A DNA stretch of 40,145 nt, taken from the IMG/VR virus record IMGVR_UViG_3300035661_004728, positions 1-40,145 of that record; one strand, 5' to 3'. Source of the stretch: a virus. The notes beneath the pieces were generated by a model. That model did no database searches, had not been told where the DNA came from, and saw only the letters and a program-made list of their open reading frames with translations. The position numbers were made by a program, and so were the translations under genes. Numbering within the stretch: the first letter of the stretch is position 1; every line of letters starts with the position of its first letter. Positions 7,098-14,629 of the stretch are shown in pieces.

Positions 7098-7832
7098 CTA
7101 GCCCACCACGGCATGCAAGGCTGTCACTTCAGCCAACGGCACATCTTCGATGGCCTCTTCCGGATAGAAGCGCCGGAGGGACAGGTGGGTGGATGTGCGC
7201 CCGACATATTCCCTCAGGATAGCGCCGCCGCCAGATAGATCGACGATGACGTCATCGCCGCGCGGGGGATCCAGGTCAAAAACAAAGTAGGCCAGCTCCC
7301 GCGGCTTCCAGCGTGGGTGCATGGCCTCGCCCACGACCTCATAGATACCCGTACGTTCGTAACCGCGTTGGGCAGGGTGCATTGGCATGAAGCGAATCTC
7401 TGCGCCCGGCGCGAGATCTACGCTTCCGGGTGTCGCGGCAGGGCGGCCATAAACGGCGACGAGGCCAGGCATAGGCGTGGCCTGGAATGGGCGTCCGCGC
7501 TCGGCGGCCCCAGTAGCCTGCGCAGCGACTTCCTGACCGGCGAAGCGTGCACGCTCCAGCAATAGGTCCTGCATTGAGGCGCCAAGGGCCGCGACCAGCC
7601 TTTGCTGGACATCAGGCTGGAAGATGGATGGAGCAAGGCCGCGCTCATACTTCGACCAGGCCGGCGCGTTGCCGACACCAAAGCGCGTGGCGGCGTCTTC
7701 CTGCGTCATTTCCGCGCGTTCGCGCAGGGCCTTCAGAGCCTGGCCGAGCAGCTTTTGCTCTCGGGAGTTTGTGTCGCCTGACCTCATCCGTAAACGGTGG
7801 TCGACGAACCGGGCTTGGGCCACAGCCTGCAT
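7098..7832 (-). CDS. XRE-family phage repressor with degenerate S24 peptidase domain
   Basis: A 244-residue CI-like repressor. An XRE helix-turn-helix lies at about 28-92 (LKALRERAEMTQEDAATRFG). The C-terminal LexA/S24-type fold has GEAMHP at 168-173, where active proteins have GDSM or GESM, so the nucleophilic Ser is Ala170. The catalytic Lys position reads AILREY, with Arg207 instead of Lys. Both changes predict a protein that cannot cleave itself but can still dimerise. An internal start (Met16, 7787) is possible; neither start has a clear ribosome site, and the transcript may be leaderless. It faces the Cro-like gene across a 64-nt operator region. Confidence 0.88.
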   Translation of the reverse strand: MQAVAQARFVDHRLRMRSGDTNSREQKLLGQALKALRERAEMTQEDAATRFGVGNAPAWSKYERGLAPSIFQPDVQQRLVAALGASMQDLLLERARFAGQEVAAQATGAAERGRPFQATPMPGLVAVYGRPAATPGSVDLAPGAEIRFMPMHPAQRGYERTGIYEVVGEAMHPRWKPRELAYFVFDLDPPRGDDVIVDLSGGGAILREYVGRTSTHLSLRRFYPEEAIEDVPLAEVTALHAVVG

Positions 7833-7843
7833 GGGCTTTTAGA

Positions 7844-7886
7844 AACCAAACTTTTTAGGTTGCGTCCATACGCAAATCAGTTTTGC
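7844..7886. promoter_or_regulatory. repressor/Cro operator region
   Basis: The 64-nt gap between the repressor and the Cro-like gene carries AACCAAACTTTTTAGGTT (7844-7861, flanked by inverted AACC/GGTT) and CAAATCAGTTTTGC (7873-7886). Both match motifs at 6431-6447 and 6470-6484 with one or two differences. The spacing between the two motifs is 10 bp shorter here, about one helical turn. The core promoters of the two genes must lie here, but their boxes are not clear. Confidence 0.6.
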
Positions 7887-7896
7887 CTCTGACTCC

Positions 7897-8190
7897 ATGA
7901 GCGATAGTACGACCGAGGCTGACCTGACCAGCGCACCAGATGGGCGCCATCCCCTGATCGCGTGGTGCGACGAAAATCGCGTGCAACTAGCGAAGGCGGC
8001 GGCTGACCTCTCGATCACTTACAACTCACTGCGCCGCTATTGCCTGCCATTCGAAAATGCCCAGCACCAGACACCCCGCTCGGCCGTGGTAGCGAGGATC
8101 GTCGCCTATACGAACGGGCGCGTAACGGCTGAGGATTTTTTCCCACCCCACCTGACCCGAGCCGGCCAAGGGGGCGAGGTCACGCAATGA
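7897..8190 (+). CDS. Cro-like helix-turn-helix regulator
   Basis: A 97-residue protein. Residues about 20-75 match a Cro/YdaS-type helix-turn-helix (VQLAKAAADLSITYNSLRRY, then a wing and VVARIVAYTNGRVTAEDFF), the usual phage Cro organisation in which the recognition helix follows a short turn. It is divergent from the repressor and shares its operator region, so it is the natural antagonist in the lysis/lysogeny switch. The 3' end overlaps the convergent small gene at 8180-8374 by 11 nt. Confidence 0.8.
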   Translation: MSDSTTEADLTSAPDGRHPLIAWCDENRVQLAKAAADLSITYNSLRRYCLPFENAQHQTPRSAVVARIVAYTNGRVTAEDFFPPHLTRAGQGGEVTQ

Positions 8191-8374
8191 ACCGCCCCTC
8201 GATGAATGCAGCGTGGGTCTGGGCGCTGTCGACAGCGTCGGCGGCCAGCCCAAGGCTGAAGAGCAGGCCTTCGACGGCGGCATTGCGGGCGCCGATGCTG
8301 GCGTGGTCGGCGTTCAGCCGGCGTTCGAGCTGTTCCACCAGCTCCAGCACGCGGCGGCGTTTGTCGGCGTCCAT
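8180..8374 (-). CDS. small helical protein next to a LexA box
   Basis: A 64-residue protein, almost all helical (MDADKRRRVLELVEQLERRL, then an Ala-rich second helix), of unknown family. I chose ATG 8374 because AGGGGA ends 6 nt before it; an in-frame GTG lies one codon upstream. That ribosome site lies inside a perfect hairpin (8382-8398). A direct-repeat SOS box is 54 nt upstream of the start. This context makes it a candidate damage-induced regulator, such as an antirepressor, but nothing in the protein itself proves that. Confidence 0.55.
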   Translation of the reverse strand: MDADKRRRVLELVEQLERRLNADHASIGARNAAVEGLLFSLGLAADAVDSAQTHAAFIEGRFIA

Positions 8375-8381
8375 CACCTAT

Positions 8382-8398
8382 CCCCTGATTGTCAGGGG
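8382..8398. promoter_or_regulatory. hairpin covering a ribosome site
   Basis: CCCCTGA (8382-8388) and TCAGGGG (8392-8398) form a perfect 7-bp inverted repeat with a 3-nt loop. In the leftward transcript the second arm contains most of the AGGGGA ribosome site of the gene starting at 8374, so folding would hide it. It could equally be a DNA operator palindrome. Confidence 0.45.
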
Positions 8399-8427
8399 CG
8401 GTCGCGCCGCCCCCTGGTGGCGCATCT

Positions 8428-8442
8428 GTTCCACAAATGTTC
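8428..8442. promoter_or_regulatory. alphaproteobacterial LexA (SOS) box
   Basis: GTTCCACAAATGTTC is an exact GTTC-N7-GTTC direct repeat, the LexA-binding consensus known for alphaproteobacteria such as Caulobacter and Rhodobacter. It lies in a 162-nt gap inside the regulatory region, 54 nt upstream of the leftward gene at 8374 and about 390 nt upstream of the first sure rightward gene. A strong ribosome site (GAGGGGAG) and ATG at 8525 also lie to the right of it. Host LexA probably represses a promoter here. Confidence 0.65.
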
Positions 8443-8536
8443 TCATTTGCGGAGTCGTTAACGCGACAAAAGCGGACGCAGGCGGCACGGCGCTTGTGGC
8501 GCGGGCCCTAGAGGGGAGACGGCTATGAGCCGACGG

Positions 8537-8776
8537 TCAGAAATCCAGAACGCCGCGAATGACGCTCAGCTGCGTCGAGGCGCTCAGCCGGGCCAGGTTC
8601 GCGTCGTCGGGCTTGTCGGCAAGATAGGCCAGGCGCTTCTCCAGCTCGGCAGCCTGCTCCTCGAAGTGGATGTCAAACTCCACGGGCGAGGCGGCTCTGA
8701 CGAAGACCATCAGGCGGCGGATCAGTTCCGTGGCAGCGTCGGCATTGCCGATGGCCGTAATCGTCTGCGGGGACAT
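8537..8776 (-). CDS. small hypothetical protein
   Basis: A 79-residue protein of unknown family, with two helical stretches (ADAATELIRRLMVFVRAA and FEEQAAELEKRLAYLADK). AAGGAG lies 9 nt upstream of the ATG, and nearly all third positions are G or C, which supports this strand over an overlapping rightward frame. It is oriented leftward, towards the LexA-box region, and may be read into the gene at 8374. Confidence 0.6.
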   Translation of the reverse strand: MSPQTITAIGNADAATELIRRLMVFVRAASPVEFDIHFEEQAAELEKRLAYLADKPDDANLARLSASTQLSVIRGVLDF

Positions 8777-8827
8777 GGGTCGCGCTCCTTCGCCGCCGCA
8801 GGCTGTGGCGAGTCTCGGCGCCCGCCA

Positions 8828-8980
8828 ATGACCACTGAAGAGATCGCGGCCTTATGCGATGCCCATCACGCAAGAATGGTGAGCCGGTTCGGGGCCGACG
8901 TCGTCGCGGAGGCCAACGCCTCCCTAGCCGCCCAGGCGCGCGCGAAGGCCGCCCTGGCCGGAGAGGATGCCCATGGGTAG
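8828..8980 (+). CDS. short hypothetical protein
   Basis: A 50-residue protein (MTTEEIAALCDAHHARMVSR, then an Ala-rich helix) of unknown function. It is the first likely gene of the rightward early operon and overlaps the next gene start by 8 nt. The frame stays open upstream to an ATG at 8525 that has a good ribosome site, but that extension overlaps a better-supported gene on the other strand and looks non-protein-like, so I use the shorter form. Confidence 0.45.
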   Translation: MTTEEIAALCDAHHARMVSRFGADVVAEANASLAAQARAKAALAGEDAHG

Positions 8981-9347
8981 GCCCCGTCCCTTCGCTGTCG
9001 AGCAGGTGCGCCGGCGGGCCTCGATCGATGCGCCCACGCAATGGCGCCGCCTGCTGGCGCAGGCGCGGATGGCGGCGGCGCGGGCCAATGGCGAGGCGTT
9101 CGGGCCGACCCCCGACAAGGGCGGCGGCGAGCGTTGGGTGCTGCTGGATCTGATGGCGGACGGGTCAGACGGCTGCCCCGCGCCGTTTCCCGCCGGCCAT
9201 GTCACCGGCCTGGGCGCCTCGGCGGCCTTCATGCTGACCGCCCGCACCTTCCTGAACGCCCGGCCGCATGAGCGGCGGATCCTGGCCTCGGCGCTGACGG
9301 CTTCGGCCCAGGCGGTCGAGGCGTTGATGGGGGAGACGGGGCGGTGA
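8973..9347 (+). CDS. hypothetical early protein
   Basis: A 124-residue protein of unknown function. ATG 8973 is chosen because GGAGAGG ends 6 nt upstream; an in-frame ATG at 8967 has no spacing. It begins with a basic segment (GRPRPFAVEQVRRRAS), then helices and a Gly/Pro loop (PTPDKGGGERWVLLDLMADG). The C-terminal half is Ala-rich and helical. It overlaps the next gene as GTGA. Confidence 0.6.
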   Translation: MGRPRPFAVEQVRRRASIDAPTQWRRLLAQARMAAARANGEAFGPTPDKGGGERWVLLDLMADGSDGCPAPFPAGHVTGLGASAAFMLTARTFLNARPHERRILASALTASAQAVEALMGETGR

Positions 9348-9694
9348 CGAGCGTTGGGGGTACGGGCCGCTCGCAATCCCTGGCCGCCTGGCGGGAGCTG
9401 TTCGCCGTCGCCCGCGGCGTCGCCGCCGACTGGGCGGCCGAGACCTATGAGCTGGGCCACGCCCTGAAGGTGGCGCGCCGGCATGTGCCGCCCCTGGAGC
9501 GGGGCGACGTGGCGAACCAGGCGCTGAACGCCTTCGTGGAGCAGGCGCGCCTCTACCGCGACGCCGGCCCGGAGCGCCGGCGCCTGATGGCCGATTGGCT
9601 GCGAGCCGGGGCCACGGCCCTGGAAGCGATCATCGATGCAGAGGACGCGCGCACGGCGTGCGCGGCCCGACGAGCGGCAGGACCGGAGGAATGA
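9344..9694 (+). CDS. hypothetical early protein
   Basis: A 116-residue, mostly helical protein starting at GTG (GTGA overlap with the previous stop). Its pattern (WRELFAVARGVAADWAAETY, ALNAFVEQARLYRDAGPERR, MADWLRAGATALEAIIDAED) resembles the C-terminal part of the preceding protein, so the two may be diverged paralogues. Function unknown; it belongs to the coupled rightward operon. Confidence 0.6.
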   Translation: MTSVGGTGRSQSLAAWRELFAVARGVAADWAAETYELGHALKVARRHVPPLERGDVANQALNAFVEQARLYRDAGPERRRLMADWLRAGATALEAIIDAEDARTACAARRAAGPEE

Positions 9695-10287
9695 CCATGG
9701 GGGGGGGCTCTACCAACAGACTGACCGCCGACCTGGTGGCGCGCGCCGTGGTGGCGGCGGCCATGAGCTATGGGGATGACCCGGCCGTGGCGATGACCAG
9801 CAAGGCGAAGAAGGCCCGGCGCGCGCTGACGGCGGCGGCCGGCGGCCTGATGATGCAGAAGATCGCGGGATCGGTGGATGTCGCCAAGGCGCTGGCCATC
9901 GCGCCGACCTCGATCTTCACGGCCCGATCGCGGGCCACGGCCGATTTCCTGGCCGCCCAGCTGGCGGCCTCGCGGGCGGTGTCCTACGCCTGCTGGCGGC
10001 CGCAGGACTTCCAGGGCGAGGGCGAGGCTGCCGCGGCCGCGCCGGCGGCGCCGGGCGCGGCCACGCCCAGCTCGTCGGTCCTGCCGCACTCGGCCCGGCG
10101 CGTGAAGCCGCCGGCGGAGACGCCCCGGCGGCGAGGATCCACGCGGATCAAGTCGGTGACGGCGCGGACCATGCGCTATGCGCGCCGCTTCCTGCGCGCT
10201 CGCTGGGACATGGAAGAGGTGGCCTGGCTGTTCGACGTGGACGCCGGCGACCTGCAGCGGCGCTTCAAGGCGGAGGGCGGGGTTTGA
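9691..10287 (+). CDS. hypothetical DNA-binding-like protein
   Basis: A 198-residue protein. The start overlaps the previous stop as ATGA. Codons 3-6 include a run of nine G (9699-9707). The N-terminal half is helical. A Pro/Ala linker leads to a basic C-terminal domain (TRIKSVTARTMRYARRFLRA) and a likely helix-turn-helix (WDMEEVAWLFDVDAGDLQRR), so binding DNA as a regulator is plausible. No family is recognised with certainty. Confidence 0.6.
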   Translation: MTMGGGSTNRLTADLVARAVVAAAMSYGDDPAVAMTSKAKKARRALTAAAGGLMMQKIAGSVDVAKALAIAPTSIFTARSRATADFLAAQLAASRAVSYACWRPQDFQGEGEAAAAAPAAPGAATPSSSVLPHSARRVKPPAETPRRRGSTRIKSVTARTMRYARRFLRARWDMEEVAWLFDVDAGDLQRRFKAEGGV

Positions 10288-10637
10288 CCGCCATGACCCT
10301 GGAGGCCCTCCACGCGGAGAACCTGGAGCTGAAGGCGCAGCTGGGCGACTTCCGGTTCAGGGCCCTGCTGGCGTCGCGTTTCGATCTGTCGCCAGGGCAG
10401 GTGAGGCTGCTCCTGACGCTGTTCATGGCTGATCGGCCCGTCAGTATCCACGAGCTGGGCGCGCATGTTCAGGTGGGCGAGATCACGCCGGGATCGAACA
10501 TGATCTCGGTGCTGGTCTGCCGGCTGCGCTCGAAGCTGGGCCCGGGCGCGATCGAGACGCTGGCCCGGGTCGGTTACCGGCTGGCCGATGCGGCGCGCGA
10601 TCAGGTCCAGGCGCTGCGGGCGGAGGCGTTCGCGTGA
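10284..10637 (+). CDS. stand-alone OmpR/CtrA-type winged-helix protein
   Basis: A 117-residue protein whose C-terminal 70 residues match the Trans_reg_C winged-helix domain of response regulators. The pattern LSPGQVRLLLTLFMADR, ISVLVCRLRSKL and then IETLARVGYRLAD is close to the CtrA pattern (VFICKLRKKL, IETVWGRGYVLRD). There is no receiver domain; a short helix (about 5-20) precedes it. The TTG at 10284 overlaps the previous stop and has GGAGG about 8 nt upstream; ATG 10293 is the alternative. It may bind cell-cycle-type promoters or phage promoters; this is inference. Confidence 0.7.
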   Translation: MTAMTLEALHAENLELKAQLGDFRFRALLASRFDLSPGQVRLLLTLFMADRPVSIHELGAHVQVGEITPGSNMISVLVCRLRSKLGPGAIETLARVGYRLADAARDQVQALRAEAFA

Positions 10638-11332
10638 GCCGGGTCGAGATCATCGGCGGCGCGACCCTGCACCTCGGCGATTGCGCCGAGATCATGCCCG
10701 GGCTGAGCGGCTTCGACGTGCTGGAGACCGATCCACCCTATGACTTTGATGCGCGCGGCGGCGGCATGTTCCGCAACGCCCGCAAGGCCATGGGCGAGAT
10801 CGTACGCCTCGGCCTCGATCAAGGTTTCGACCTGGAATCCCTGCCGCTGGATCAAGTGAACGCGGCGGCGATCTTCTGCCACAACGACCAGCTGCCCGAG
10901 ATTACCACGCTGATGAAGGTGCGGTTTGATCGCTTCGTCGTGCTGTCGTGGCGCAAGCTGAACCCCTTGCCCCTGGCCAATCGGCACTACCGCCCCGACA
11001 CGGAATTCTGGGTGCATGGCTGGCGGCTGGGATTCGCGCCTGAAGGCGATCTGCGGGCCAAGGCCCGATACTGGGACGGCGCGGCCGGCAAGAGCGAGTG
11101 GGACCATCCAACGGTCAATCCGCTGGCTCTCATGCACAAGGTGGTGGGCAACGTCGGGGGGCGCTGCGTTCTGGATCCCTACATGGGCACGGGAACCACG
11201 GGCGTCGCCGCCCTGGAGCAGGGGCGGTGCTTTATCGGCATCGAGTCCGAGCCGAAGTGGTTCGACGTGGCGTGCCGTCGGCTAGAGGCCGTGGTCTCGG
11301 CGCCGCCGCTGTTTGATCGGGTGGCGGGATGA
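10634..11332 (+). CDS. beta-class DNA methyltransferase
   Basis: A 232-residue orphan N4/N6 DNA methylase. Motif IV DPPY is at 33-36. Motif I (DPYMGTGTTG at 181-190, followed by the GIESE acidic residue) is near the C-terminus. The order IV then I defines the beta class, to which CcrM belongs. The target-recognition region lies between them (about 40-150). GTG start overlapping the previous stop as GTGA; no restriction enzyme gene lies nearby. Likely role: protecting phage DNA or altering its regulation. The recognition site cannot be read from the sequence. Confidence 0.9.
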   Translation: MSRVEIIGGATLHLGDCAEIMPGLSGFDVLETDPPYDFDARGGGMFRNARKAMGEIVRLGLDQGFDLESLPLDQVNAAAIFCHNDQLPEITTLMKVRFDRFVVLSWRKLNPLPLANRHYRPDTEFWVHGWRLGFAPEGDLRAKARYWDGAAGKSEWDHPTVNPLALMHKVVGNVGGRCVLDPYMGTGTTGVAALEQGRCFIGIESEPKWFDVACRRLEAVVSAPPLFDRVAG

Positions 11333-12615
11333 GCGACGTCGCCCAGCTGCGCGCCGACCTCTTCACCGCCGCCGGCCGCGCGCCCATCGACCAGGCGCTG
11401 CCGTCCGGGCATCGGCTGTTCAAGGCGGGGCGGCGCCGGCGGGGCGAGTGCCCCATCTGTCACGCCAGCCACGGCAAGAAGGCCGACGGCGCCTTCTGGG
11501 TGGACGATTCCATCGGGCGCTGGGGATGCTTCAGCGGGGGCGGGGACTGCGCCGGCGGCGGCGACGTGATCGCCATGGAGCAGCTGGTGCGGGGCGGCAC
11601 GGCGCGGGAGGCCGCGGCGCGGCTGGCGCCCGGCGAGGCGCGGGCCCTGGAGGCGGCGGAAGCGGCCCTGGGCGTGAAGGCCTCGCGGGCCGGGGCGCGT
11701 GCGCCCGCCGCACCCCGCGCGCCCGTTGTGCCGGCGGGAGACCCGGAGGGCGACCGCTGGAAGGCGGAGCTGGCGGCCTCGCTGTGGCGGGATGCGCGGG
11801 CGGCGGCCGGGACGCCCGTGGAGATCTATCTGCGCGGCCGGGCGATCCGGGGCCATCCCCTGGCCGGGGCGCTGCAGCGGCTGAGGTTTCATCCGAACGC
11901 CTATCACAGCGGGCCCTCGCACCGGCCGGTGACGGCGCCGGCCATGGTGGGCATCGAGCATGCGCCCGGCGGCGCGACAGGCGGGGTCCATGTGACCTAT
12001 CTGGCCGCCGGCGGGCAGGGCAAGGCGCGGCTGGAGCCGGCCAAGAAGATGTGGGGCCCGCAGAGCCGAGCGGCCCCGCTGACCTCAGACGTGTTCTTCG
12101 AGAACGAAGAGCCGGGGCCTGTCCAGTGGGGCGGCGTCTGGCTGACGTCCGTGCACGCCTCTGGCCCCCTGGTAGTGGCGGAGGGCATCGAGTCCGCGCT
12201 GTCGGCCGCGCAGCTGCTGGGCGAGCCTTGCCGCATCGTGGCGGCGCTGAGCCTGAACCGGCTGAGCGGCGGGCGGCAGACGGACGCCTATGGGCGGATC
12301 GACATCAACGCGGTGCGCCCGGATCCGGCGTCACCGGCCTTTACCTGGCCATCCCCTGAGGTGGCGCCCTGGCCGCGGGTGATCATCGCCGTGGACCGCG
12401 ACATGAAGCCGGTGAGCGCCAAGGTGCGGCGCTTCGGCGGGGGCACGGCCCAGGTGGAGCTGAGCGCCGACGACAGGGCGCGGATCTGCGCCGGCCTGGC
12501 CGAGGCGGCCTGGCGTCGGGCCTGCCCGGGGCTGCCGGCCTCGGCCGTGACCTCGATCGCGCCCGGGCCGGGGCGGGATTTCAACGATGAGCTTAGGGAG
12601 CAGGTGGCCGGATGA
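11329..12615 (+). CDS. Toprim-domain DNA primase
   Basis: A 428-residue phage primase. An N-terminal CHC2-type zinc finger has Cys41, Cys44, Cys67 and Cys74. A middle region (about 140-260) resembles DUF7146 of phage primases. The Toprim domain has LVVAEGIESALSA (catalytic Glu285) and VIIAVDRD (351-358), ending in a GPGRDFND signature (413-420). It would prime phage DNA synthesis for the helicase two genes downstream. Start ATG overlaps the methylase stop by 4 nt. Confidence 0.92.
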   Translation: MSDVAQLRADLFTAAGRAPIDQALPSGHRLFKAGRRRRGECPICHASHGKKADGAFWVDDSIGRWGCFSGGGDCAGGGDVIAMEQLVRGGTAREAAARLAPGEARALEAAEAALGVKASRAGARAPAAPRAPVVPAGDPEGDRWKAELAASLWRDARAAAGTPVEIYLRGRAIRGHPLAGALQRLRFHPNAYHSGPSHRPVTAPAMVGIEHAPGGATGGVHVTYLAAGGQGKARLEPAKKMWGPQSRAAPLTSDVFFENEEPGPVQWGGVWLTSVHASGPLVVAEGIESALSAAQLLGEPCRIVAALSLNRLSGGRQTDAYGRIDINAVRPDPASPAFTWPSPEVAPWPRVIIAVDRDMKPVSAKVRRFGGGTAQVELSADDRARICAGLAEAAWRRACPGLPASAVTSIAPGPGRDFNDELREQVAG

Positions 12616-12842
12616 GGGCGATGTGGGGGGTGATCGGCGAGGCCATCTGGCGCGTGCGCTCCGGGCTGTTCCTGGACCTGGCGGGCGCGATCGCCAGCGT
12701 TGTGTTCGTGCACGGATGGTGGAGCGGCTTCGGCGTGGGCGGGGCGATCTTCTCCGCCATGGGCCGGGTGACGCACGGCCTCACAGAGTTGAAGTCGGAA
12801 GCACAGGCGCAGCTGCGGACCCTGTCGGGAGCGCGCCTCTAA
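12612..12842 (+). CDS. small hypothetical protein between primase and helicase
   Basis: A 76-residue protein starting ATGA on the primase stop and ending directly before the helicase GTG. The central part is hydrophobic (LFLDLAGAIASVVFVHGWWS), consistent with one or two membrane-associated helices. The C-terminus is a polar helix. No family is recognised; its position suggests an accessory role in replication, or membrane attachment of the replisome. Confidence 0.55.
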   Translation: MRAMWGVIGEAIWRVRSGLFLDLAGAIASVVFVHGWWSGFGVGGAIFSAMGRVTHGLTELKSEAQAQLRTLSGARL

Positions 12843-14456
12843 GTGACCGCCAGTATCCACGCCTTCCCCGGTGCCCCTTCGCCAGAGGAGCTGCTGCGCT
12901 TTCCCTGGAACGACCTGGGAAACAGCCAGCGGCTGATCCGGCTGGTGGGCGGGCGGTTCGATGACGACGGCCTGGTCGACCACAGGGCGGCGCGGCTGCT
13001 CTACCTGCGCAACCGCGGCTGGATCGCCTTCAACGGGCGGCACTGGGACCTGGCCGCCGGGGAGGAGATCGCCCGGCGCTGGACGCACAAGGTAGCGGGG
13101 GGGCTGCATGCCCAGTCCGAGGCCATGCGCGAGGAGAGGGACGATCGGGGCAAGCCGGTCTGGGACAAGCTGCCGAAGGCCTGGCTCGACTTCGTCAACC
13201 GGACGGGCTCCAGCGGATCGTCGGGCGCCATGCTGGCGCAGGCGGCCAGCTATCTGACCGTCGACCTGGACGACTTCGACCGCGACCCGCTGGCGCTGAA
13301 CGTGGCCAACGGCACGGTGAAGTTCCGGCGAGGGGAGGGCGGCTGGAAGGTGGCCTTCTCGCCCGTGCATGACCCTGGCGACCGCATGACGCGGATCTGT
13401 GGCGCCAAGTGGGAGCCCAAGGCAGCCTGCCCGCAGTTCGACCGCTTCCTGAGCTGGTGCCAGCCGCAGGCGGAGATGGCGGCCTATCTGCAGTCGTTGG
13501 CCGGCTACATGGCCACGGGGCTGACGAAGGAACAGCTGTTCATCATCCTGCAGGGCAAGGGCGGGGACGGGAAGTCCACCCTGGTGAACGCCCTGCGCCA
13601 CGTGCTGCACACCTATGCGGTGACGGCGGCCGTCGAGACCTTCCTGGACACGGGCATGAAGCGATCCGGCGAGGCCAGCCCGGACATCGCGCGCCTGGCC
13701 GGGGATACGCGGCTGATCTGCACGGCCGAGCCGCCCAGGGGCAGCAAGCTGGCCACGGGGGCCATCAAGAGCTTCACGGGCGGGGGGACCATCGTGGCGC
13801 GGGAGCTGCGCCAGGGGATCTTCGAGTTCGAGCCCACGGGCAAGGTGGTGATCGAGTGTAACGGCCGGCCGGCCATCAACGACACCGACGACGGGATCTG
13901 GCGGCGCATCCGCATCCTGCTGTTCGAGCGGCAGCTGAAGGAACACGAGATCGACAAGGACCTGCCGGCGAAGCTGGAGGCCGAGGCGAGCGGAATCCTC
14001 AACTGGCTGATCGCCGGGGTGATCTCCTACCTGCAGCACGGCCTGCCGACGCCGGAGAAGGTGCGCGGGGCGATCGAGGACTATCGGCGGGGGAGCAACC
14101 CCTTTGCCCAGTGGTGGGCCGACAGGGTGATCCTGGAGCCGGAGGCCGTGGAGCTCGCGGGCGACCTCTACCGAAATTACAAGGACTGGTGCGAGGCCAA
14201 CGGCCACGAACGCCCCATGACGCAGACCACCTTCGGGCGGGCGCTGGGCGACATGCAGATCCTGCTGTGCGGCAAGGACTCCACCGGGCGCGTGAGGCGC
14301 AAGGGGGCGAAGCTGCGGGCCGACTACGACCACGGTGCGGGGGACCTGATGGACCCCGATCGCGCGCCTCACCCCTTGCATGGCCCCGGCGGGCTGTCGG
14401 CTGCCGACCTGGAGGCGCTCGCCCCAGGCGAGGCCGACTGGCGGGAGGGCGAATGA
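12843..14456 (+). CDS. phage D5/P4-type replicative helicase
   Basis: A 537-residue superfamily 3 helicase of the phage/plasmid primase (P4) family. The Walker A loop GKGGDGKST is at 238-246, followed by the SF3 core (DIARLAGDTRLICTAEPPRG, then KSFTGGGTIVARELRQGIFE, then a KVVIECNGRP sensor and the arginine-finger region DDGIWRRIRILLF). A D5_N-like domain precedes it (about 90-225), and a C-terminal winged-helix-like segment follows (about 440-500). GTG start directly after the preceding TAA. It would unwind the phage origin; repeats lie just downstream. Confidence 0.93.
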   Translation: MTASIHAFPGAPSPEELLRFPWNDLGNSQRLIRLVGGRFDDDGLVDHRAARLLYLRNRGWIAFNGRHWDLAAGEEIARRWTHKVAGGLHAQSEAMREERDDRGKPVWDKLPKAWLDFVNRTGSSGSSGAMLAQAASYLTVDLDDFDRDPLALNVANGTVKFRRGEGGWKVAFSPVHDPGDRMTRICGAKWEPKAACPQFDRFLSWCQPQAEMAAYLQSLAGYMATGLTKEQLFIILQGKGGDGKSTLVNALRHVLHTYAVTAAVETFLDTGMKRSGEASPDIARLAGDTRLICTAEPPRGSKLATGAIKSFTGGGTIVARELRQGIFEFEPTGKVVIECNGRPAINDTDDGIWRRIRILLFERQLKEHEIDKDLPAKLEAEASGILNWLIAGVISYLQHGLPTPEKVRGAIEDYRRGSNPFAQWWADRVILEPEAVELAGDLYRNYKDWCEANGHERPMTQTTFGRALGDMQILLCGKDSTGRVRRKGAKLRADYDHGAGDLMDPDRAPHPLHGPGGLSAADLEALAPGEADWREGE

Positions 14457-14629
14457 CGGAGAGTTACGGACAGTCCGGAGGGTTACGGCCCGGGTTTCAC
14501 GCGGCCGCGCGCGGGGACGGAGGGTTGACTATCCGGGAGGGCCGCAACTGTCCGGGCGCTAAGTGTCTGAATTGGTGGCGTTTACGGACAGTGCTGAACA
14601 GTCCGGACACTTCGCCGGGGTTGGCCTGA
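14453..14629 (+). CDS. possible 58-residue ORF over the repeat cluster
   Basis: An ORF coupled to the helicase stop (ATGA) and preceded by GGAGGG. The product is Gly/Arg-rich with short Cys-containing segments (GRNCPGAKC) and no recognisable fold. The DNA under it is a cluster of CGGACAGT repeats, so the reading frame may be incidental to a cis-acting element. Confidence 0.25.
   Translation: MTESYGQSGGLRPGFHAAARGDGGLTIREGRNCPGAKCLNWWRLRTVLNSPDTSPGLA

Noticed and set aside
8525-8827. Rightward extension of the small gene at 8828 back to ATG 8525, which has a strong ribosome site
   Set aside because: It overlaps a better-supported leftward gene (AAGGAG start, G/C third positions) in antisense, and the extension is low in protein-like character. 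Kept only as an alternative in the LexA-box finding.
12288-14381. Long open frame on the minus strand opposite the helicase (about 697 codons)
   Set aside because: It is the complement of a gene with clear Walker A and SF3 motifs. Long antisense frames are expected in very GC-rich DNA, and the protein is Arg/Pro/His-rich with no domain.
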